A stretch of DNA of 17,138 nucleotides, taken from JAUPVL01 sp964481235. GTDB lineage: Bacteria > Patescibacteriota > Saccharimonadia > CAILAD01 > BJGX01. Below are positions 13,490 through 17,138 of this stretch, in pieces. The notes beneath the pieces were generated by a model that was not told the origin of the DNA, did no database searches, and saw nothing but the letters and a program-made list of their open reading frames with translations. Every line of letters begins with the position of its first letter. The first letter of the stretch is position 1. The stretch is from assembly GCA_964481235.1 (NCBI GenBank), contig CAYZYH010000015.1, positions 1 through 17,138 on the forward strand, in the 5' to 3' direction. The translations under genes were made by a program, and so were the position numbers.

Positions 13490-14761
13490 TTACAATGAAA
13501 ATGATTTTTTCTTACGTCGCTTCCAAACCGATGACTGTCTTACCAAGACTTCCTCGGCATTAATTTGTGGGTCGAGAAGTATTCTAGTGACTTCTTCAGT
13601 GTAAACTCCAGATTGACTACCTTTTACAAGTATAACATCGCCTTTTTTTATTACTCCTTTCAGGTAATGACCGGCTTCATATGGTGTTCGAAAAATTTTT
13701 ATTTGGTCATTTTTTAAACCGCCATGGACTGCTGCAGGCGCCATTACCTCTTCGGCAGATTTACCAATCGTCACCAGTAAATCGACTACTTTCGCAGCCA
13801 TTGTGCCCACTTCTTGATGAGCAGGCGTAGACTGGTCACCCAATTCATTCATGCTACCAAGCACGGCAATACGGCGTCCCTTAAACTCTTTTAGGGTATT
13901 AAGAGCCGATACTGCAGCATCTGGGCTAGAATTGTAGCTATCGTCTATGATGCGAGTGGCTTCAATACCTCTCAAGATGTTCATTCGGCCAGCCACTGGT
14001 TCTACGTGTGATAGCTCAAAACATATTGCTTCAAAAGGAATTTGTAGCTCGTGTCCTACTGCAGCGGCGGCCAGAAGACTATAAAGATTTTGTACCCCTA
14101 TCACTCTAGTATGAATAGTGTGTTTGTTTTTGCCTATTTTTAGGCTTGCTTGCAAACAACCATTTTTACTACGTTTGATGTTATTAAACCGTATAACACC
14201 ATGCTTCATACCAAAGCCGATAGTACCGGTTTTATAGGCCTTTTTTCGCAACTCTTTACTATCGGCGTTGTAGATGATCTTCTTAGCATTGGCAGCTGTT
14301 TGCCAGTTGTAATGCACTACAGTTTTCATATCTTTTAGAAACTCCATGTGCACTGGTGCGATCGCCGATATTACTCCAATATCTAGCTTTACAATTTGTA
14401 AAACTTTTTTCATCATTACAAACTCGTCATCGGCTAATTCAAGTACTACAGTGTCGTACTTATAATGAGCAATTTCGTTATCAATTTGGGTAAATATTTT
14501 CTTCCAGGCACGTGGATCCCATAGTTTGGAAGGTACTTTTAGTCCAAATAAACTTAGTGGTATTCCGATATCTGTATTGTAGCTATCTACCGAGTAACGG
14601 ACTTTTCGGGTTGCACTCAATACTTGACCAATAGCTAATTTAGTAGAGGTCTTGCCCACACTACCAGTTACGCCAATAATTGTTATTTTGTGACTACTTA
14701 GTAATTTACGAACTTTTGTATTGAGCCTAGAAATTATTATTTTTTTAGCAATGTTTTTCAT
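13490..14761 (-). CDS. MurF-like Mur ligase lacking the N-terminal domain
   Basis: MurF adds D-Ala-D-Ala to the UDP-MurNAc-tripeptide in cell-wall synthesis. The ATP-binding P-loop GVTGSVGKTSTK lies at 30-41. VISAIAPVHMEFL matches the central-domain strand, VQNLYSLLAAAAVG follows, and DDSYNSSPDA plus LGSMNELGD are MurF-type C-terminal motifs. In typical MurF the P-loop is near residue 110; here the roughly 80-residue UDP-binding domain is absent and replaced by a short basic amphipathic helix. The protein ends in a basic tail (KRRKKK). The acceptor may therefore differ. It begins a two-gene unit with the C39-like gene after the purN terminator. TAGTAT lies 5 nt before the ATG, with no Shine-Dalgarno. 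Confidence 0.85.
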   Translation of the reverse strand: MKNIAKKIIISRLNTKVRKLLSSHKITIIGVTGSVGKTSTKLAIGQVLSATRKVRYSVDSYNTDIGIPLSLFGLKVPSKLWDPRAWKKIFTQIDNEIAHYKYDTVVLELADDEFVMMKKVLQIVKLDIGVISAIAPVHMEFLKDMKTVVHYNWQTAANAKKIIYNADSKELRKKAYKTGTIGFGMKHGVIRFNNIKRSKNGCLQASLKIGKNKHTIHTRVIGVQNLYSLLAAAAVGHELQIPFEAICFELSHVEPVAGRMNILRGIEATRIIDDSYNSSPDAAVSALNTLKEFKGRRIAVLGSMNELGDQSTPAHQEVGTMAAKVVDLLVTIGKSAEEVMAPAAVHGGLKNDQIKIFRTPYEAGHYLKGVIKKGDVILVKGSQSGVYTEEVTRILLDPQINAEEVLVRQSSVWKRRKKKSFSL

Positions 14762-14804
14762 AATTGATACTACATAGTCTAGCAGAATAAGAATTGATAT
14801 TCGA

Positions 14805-14838
14805 ATAAAAAATGCCTATATAAAATATATAGGCATTT
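14805..14838 (-). terminator. Terminator after purN
   Basis: A 13-bp stem (14810-14822 with 14826-14838, core ATGCCTATATA) with a 3-nt loop is followed on the minus strand by further T residues (TTTATTCG). It begins 7 nt after the purN stop. Confidence 0.85.
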
Positions 14839-14845
14839 GTAGGTA

Positions 14846-15403
14846 TTATTTAAGAATAGACCTTAATACTCTAGGGTAAAGTGCTCTTTCTTTTTGTTTA
14901 ATTCTTTCATGTAAAGTTTCTTTTGTGTCGGTTGCTAAAATATCTACTTCAGCTTGGGCTAGTACCTCGCCAGTATCAACTTTGGCAGTAGCTCTATGAA
15001 TAGTACAACCAGTTTTTTTAATGCCAGCAGAAAGTGCTTGTTCTACCGCATTATGACCTTTGAAATCTGGTAGTAGAGAGGGGTGCGAGTTTATTATTAC
15101 GCCTTTGTAGTTTTTGAAAAAATCTACCGACAATATAGTCATAAACCCAGCCATTGCAATAACATTAATATTATATTGAGTTACTATATCGAATAACTTC
15201 TGACTATAAAGTTTTCTGTCAAACGACTTACTAAAGTCGGTGCGCTCTAATATGACAGTTTTTATATTTCTTTTTCTTGCAATCTCTATTGCCTTACATG
15301 GCCTATCGGCAATGACCAAGTCAATTGGTAATCCGCTATCAATAATGGCCTCAAGCAAAGTACCTGTACCAGATACAAAGACTGCTAGGTGTTTTTGGGT
15401 CAT
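14846..15403 (-). CDS. purN: Phosphoribosylglycinamide formyltransferase (PurN-like)
   Basis: PurN transfers a formyl group from 10-formyl-THF to GAR in purine synthesis. Seen are AVFVSGTGTLLEAI near the start, IAMAGFMTILS, and INSHPSLLPDFKGHNAVEQ, with the catalytic Asn and His in the N-x-H pattern. KVDTGEVLAQ carries the conserved Asp. Length is normal. ATG 15403 is preferred; an in-frame TTG at 15433 would sit almost on the -10 element. Other purine genes are not in the window, and epibiotic CPR usually lack the full pathway, so the real substrate may differ. It has its own promoter and terminator. Confidence 0.9.
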   Translation of the reverse strand: MTQKHLAVFVSGTGTLLEAIIDSGLPIDLVIADRPCKAIEIARKRNIKTVILERTDFSKSFDRKLYSQKLFDIVTQYNINVIAMAGFMTILSVDFFKNYKGVIINSHPSLLPDFKGHNAVEQALSAGIKKTGCTIHRATAKVDTGEVLAQAEVDILATDTKETLHERIKQKERALYPRVLRSILK

Positions 15404-15438
15404 AATCGTGTGTTTTCTTTTGGAATTTAACAATATTT

Positions 15439-15467
15439 AGTATAAAAAACCCCGACATGATTGTCGA
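15439..15467 (-). promoter_or_regulatory. purN promoter nested in the upstream terminator
   Basis: -35 TCGACA (15462-15467) lies in the 5' arm of the terminator hairpin and -10 TATACT (15439-15444) follows its T-run, with a 17-nt spacer. Both hexamers match consensus at 5 of 6 positions. Confidence 0.6.
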
Positions 15468-15469
15468 GG
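15444..15469 (-). terminator. Terminator after the TrpF-like gene
   Basis: CCTCGACA and TGTCGGGG pair over 8 bp with one G-U, 4-nt loop, then TTTTTT on the minus strand, 12 nt after the stop codon. Confidence 0.85.
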
Positions 15470-15481
15470 CTAGCTTGTCTT

Positions 15482-16291
15482 TTAAGTATGAAGTAACGTT
15501 AGGCCGTCCAGAAGATATTCGTAAGCCTCTACGAGATCTAACCGACCTTGGTCATCTCTAAGCTTACCCTGTGCATCAATGCACAGTTTGGGATATATAG
15601 AAAATAGACTTGCAAGGTTAGTTACATTATCGCTACAAAGCCCACCAGCTACGCCTATTCCAAACCATTCGTGTAAGTTGAGGTTGATCAGATGACTTAC
15701 GTAGCTTTGGCAGAGATCAATGTCTAGAGGCACACCAACACCTCCGCTCATATCAAATAATACATAGTCTATAAGCTCCTTGTATTCAATGCTAAGCTTT
15801 TGGGCTAGGCGACCAATATCACCATTAAGTTCTTCGAAGGCCGGTTTGCCAATTTGTAATACAATCACAACATTTGGGTAGTGTTTTCTAAACTCTACTA
15901 ACTCATCTGGGTTTGGCCAAGCAATATTGAGTTGAAAACCTTGGCAGTTGGGGCCGCCCCACTTCATAGCTTCTATTAATTGACTAGCTAGGTTGGTGAT
16001 GTCGTGAGTATTATAGTGGAGTAGGTTCAGTACAATATTATGACTAGAAAATATCGCCGCGATATTTTCTCGTTTAGGAAAGCTATATGGGTGCTTATTT
16101 TGTTTACCGCCTAGGGTGGTATCGCTAATTAACACTCCAACCATCACTTTTGCGTCGAGTGCAATGCCCTCAAAGCCAGTTAAAAGCTCATCTACTTCAT
16201 CACTACTCATAAACCCAGTAACACCAACATAGGGTTGATGAGTGGTTGCTCTTGGGTACACAATAAAATACCTATCTAGTAGAAGGTACAA
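15482..16291 (-). CDS. TrpF-like TIM-barrel protein, catalytic Cys not found
   Basis: The 269-aa product resembles phosphoribosylanthranilate isomerase. YVGVTGFMSSDEVDEL (21-36) aligns with the first strand, DYVLFDMSGGVGVPLD (175-190, Asp180) with the strand carrying the general acid/base Asp, GIGVAGGLCSDNV (211-223) with the phosphate-binding loop, and CIDAQGKLRDDQGRLD with the last strand. The usual Cys in KICGIT appears as Val here, so isomerase activity is doubtful. No other trp gene is nearby. The start is uncertain: TTG at 16291 is the longest, and a GTG ten codons later (16261) is possible. It has its own promoter and terminator. Confidence 0.65.
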   Translation of the reverse strand: MYLLLDRYFIVYPRATTHQPYVGVTGFMSSDEVDELLTGFEGIALDAKVMVGVLISDTTLGGKQNKHPYSFPKRENIAAIFSSHNIVLNLLHYNTHDITNLASQLIEAMKWGGPNCQGFQLNIAWPNPDELVEFRKHYPNVVIVLQIGKPAFEELNGDIGRLAQKLSIEYKELIDYVLFDMSGGVGVPLDIDLCQSYVSHLINLNLHEWFGIGVAGGLCSDNVTNLASLFSIYPKLCIDAQGKLRDDQGRLDLVEAYEYLLDGLTLLHT

Positions 16292-16302
16292 TTACAAGCA
16301 AT

Positions 16303-16332
16303 AGTTTACTGTTGAACCTACCTTACAGTCAA
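16303..16332 (-). promoter_or_regulatory. Possible promoter of the TrpF-like gene
   Basis: -35 TTGACT (16327-16332), 18-nt spacer, -10 TAAACT (16303-16308), just after the mscL stop and 11 nt before the TTG start. Confidence 0.45.
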
Positions 16333-16347
16333 TCGTAAGTATTATGA

Positions 16348-16806
16348 TTATTTCTTTTTATTACTAGTTTTTTCGGCCTTCTCAGCTTTTTCTTCTTTTT
16401 TGGCTTCGGCTTCGGCTTCTTTTTCGCGTTTTTTCTTATCTATATCTATTCTGTCTAGACGCAAAAACTTAAAGCCAAAATAGACCACTGCAGCAATTAC
16501 AAAGAAGTCTATTAAGGCCGAAACAAAGTTACCCCAAGCAATTGTGGCTGTTCCTAGCTTAAAAGTAGCGCTATTTAGATTTACTTTGCCTAAGAACAAA
16601 CCTAATATGGGGTTAATAATATCGGTTACAAACGAGTTTACTAGTTTGGTTACTGCTCCACCAATTATAAAACCTACAGCAAGAGTTACTACACCTTGTT
16701 CTCTTATAAAATCAAAGAATCCGCTGGTTTGTTGGCCAGCTGCTTCTCGGGCCTTTTGTGCTGCACTCTTAGTGGTTTTGGTAATAATATCCATCTTTTC
16801 TTTCAT
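16348..16806 (-). CDS. mscL: Large-conductance mechanosensitive channel MscL
   Basis: MscL is a pentameric membrane valve that opens under high tension to release solutes in osmotic shock. GFFDFIREQGVVTLAVGFIIGG (29-50) is the pore helix start, followed by KLVNSFVTDIINPILGLFLG; the loop is NLNSATFKLGTATIAWG, and the second helix is FVSALIDFFVIAAVVYFGF. The C-terminal 30 residues are a highly charged Lys/Glu coil, longer than usual. TATAAT lies 4 nt before ATG 16806, so the mRNA is probably leaderless, or the ATG four codons later is used. Confidence 0.95.
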   Translation of the reverse strand: MKEKMDIITKTTKSAAQKAREAAGQQTSGFFDFIREQGVVTLAVGFIIGGAVTKLVNSFVTDIINPILGLFLGKVNLNSATFKLGTATIAWGNFVSALIDFFVIAAVVYFGFKFLRLDRIDIDKKKREKEAEAEAKKEEKAEKAEKTSNKKK

Positions 16807-16810
16807 ACCT

Positions 16811-16816
16811 ATTATA
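16811..16816 (-). promoter_or_regulatory. Perfect -10 TATAAT of mscL
   Basis: TATAAT is followed by AGGT and the ATG. No convincing -35 box is seen at 16-18 nt. Confidence 0.6.
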
Positions 16817-16849
16817 CAACGTATCTACTTAAAAATCGTGACTTTTTTG

Positions 16850-16877
16850 TAAGTAAAAACCCGCCGGTACGGCGGGT
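16850..16877 (-). terminator. Terminator after the 51-aa membrane peptide gene
   Basis: ACCCGCCG and CGGCGGGT form an 8-bp GC-rich stem with a 3-nt loop. TTTTT follows on the minus strand, and the mirror side is also A-rich, so it may work in both directions. Confidence 0.88.
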
Positions 16878-16886
16878 AAAAATAGT

Positions 16887-17042
16887 TCAAAAACTAGATC
16901 TACTAAAGTCTGGAGGTGCATTAGACCTTCTATAAAGTGTCTGTTCTTCTGGTGGGCCAGAATCTTCTAGAAAAGTCATAATTAAACAATATACAGGCAG
17001 AGCTAGAAACACCAGTGCAATTAAGAGTAGCATTTGAGCCAT
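16887..17042 (-). CDS. Small single-helix membrane protein (51 aa), unknown function
   Basis: The ORF starts with an excellent Shine-Dalgarno (AGGAGAGAAC before ATG) and ends 10 nt before a strong terminator, so it is very likely translated. Residues 3-24 (QMLLLIALVFLALPVYCLIM) form one transmembrane helix. A polar tail follows, with acidic EDSGPPEEQ and basic YRRS. No homolog is recognised. A promoter with perfect TTGACA lies upstream, so it forms its own small unit. Confidence 0.8.
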   Translation of the reverse strand: MAQMLLLIALVFLALPVYCLIMTFLEDSGPPEEQTLYRRSNAPPDFSRSSF

Positions 17043-17099
17043 GTTCTCTCCTCTTGAGATGTTTTAGTCCACTTGGCTGAAGTCAGTCAAGTACAGTCT

Positions 17100-17127
17100 A
17101 TACTAGCATCTTTAGATGTTTTGTCAA
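17100..17127 (-). promoter_or_regulatory. Promoter of the 51-aa membrane peptide gene
   Basis: -35 TTGACA (17122-17127), 16-nt spacer with TGC before -10 TAGTAT (17100-17105). The spacer holds a small palindrome, CATCT-AA-AGATG on the minus strand, which could be an operator. Confidence 0.6.
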
Positions 17128-17138
17128 TTATAAAAGAC

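Noticed and set aside
17065..17092. CTTG/CAAG near-palindrome in the 51-aa gene leader
   Set aside because: The stem is short and interrupted, with a loop too tight to be convincing as a regulatory hairpin.

Overview
This window most likely comes from a small-genome member of the Patescibacteria (CPR), and a Saccharibacteria-like genome fits best. That is inferred from the gene set, because no marker tree could be run. The DNA is AT-rich and intergenic gaps are short. Stop codons are standard, with TGA used as stop. The core genes show reductions: a shortened SMC, an L32 without zinc cysteines, and a MurF-like ligase lacking its first domain. Every gene recognised lies on the minus strand, so transcription runs from high to low coordinates. 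A 100-base run of N at 2388-2487 is an assembly gap inside rpsP.

Layout in transcription order, from the right end. A 51-aa membrane peptide (16887-17042) is followed by a strong terminator, mscL, a TrpF-like barrel protein (catalytic Cys not found), a terminator that also holds the purN promoter, purN, another terminator, a MurF-like ligase and a C39-like papain-fold protein. Next come two similar regulatory cassettes (about 11.3-12.8 kb), then leuS. Downstream of leuS is a translation/RNA block, yceD-rpmF-nusB-NUDIX-rnc, then an alpha/beta hydrolase, smc, rpsP-khpA-trmD, a six-helix GAP-family membrane protein and tRNA-Gln(CUG).

The most striking region is 11.3-12.8 kb. Two loci share one architecture. 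Each has a TTGACA promoter with an extended -10, and exactly 7 nt after the -10 lies the start codon of an ORF of exactly 23 codons (one Ile/Val-rich, one Leu/Ile-rich). The 3' part of each ORF carries a segment complementary to the 5' arm of an intrinsic terminator. After the terminator come an identical T-rich box, a covarying 10-bp hairpin, and two overlapping small genes of unknown function. The antiterminator pairing covaries between the loci (GGCGGT/ACCGCC against GACGGT/ACCGTC). This reads as a duplicated leader-peptide attenuation system with leaderless leader ORFs. The controlled proteins (106+46 aa and 54+85 aa) are unrecognised; the 106-aa and 85-aa proteins look like distant paralogs.

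Several other start codons (mscL, leuS, the GAP-family gene, yceD) lie only 4-10 nt from good -10 hexamers and lack a Shine-Dalgarno sequence, while others (smc, rpsP, rpmF, khpA, the small genes) have clear ones. The organism therefore probably mixes leaderless and Shine-Dalgarno-led initiation.
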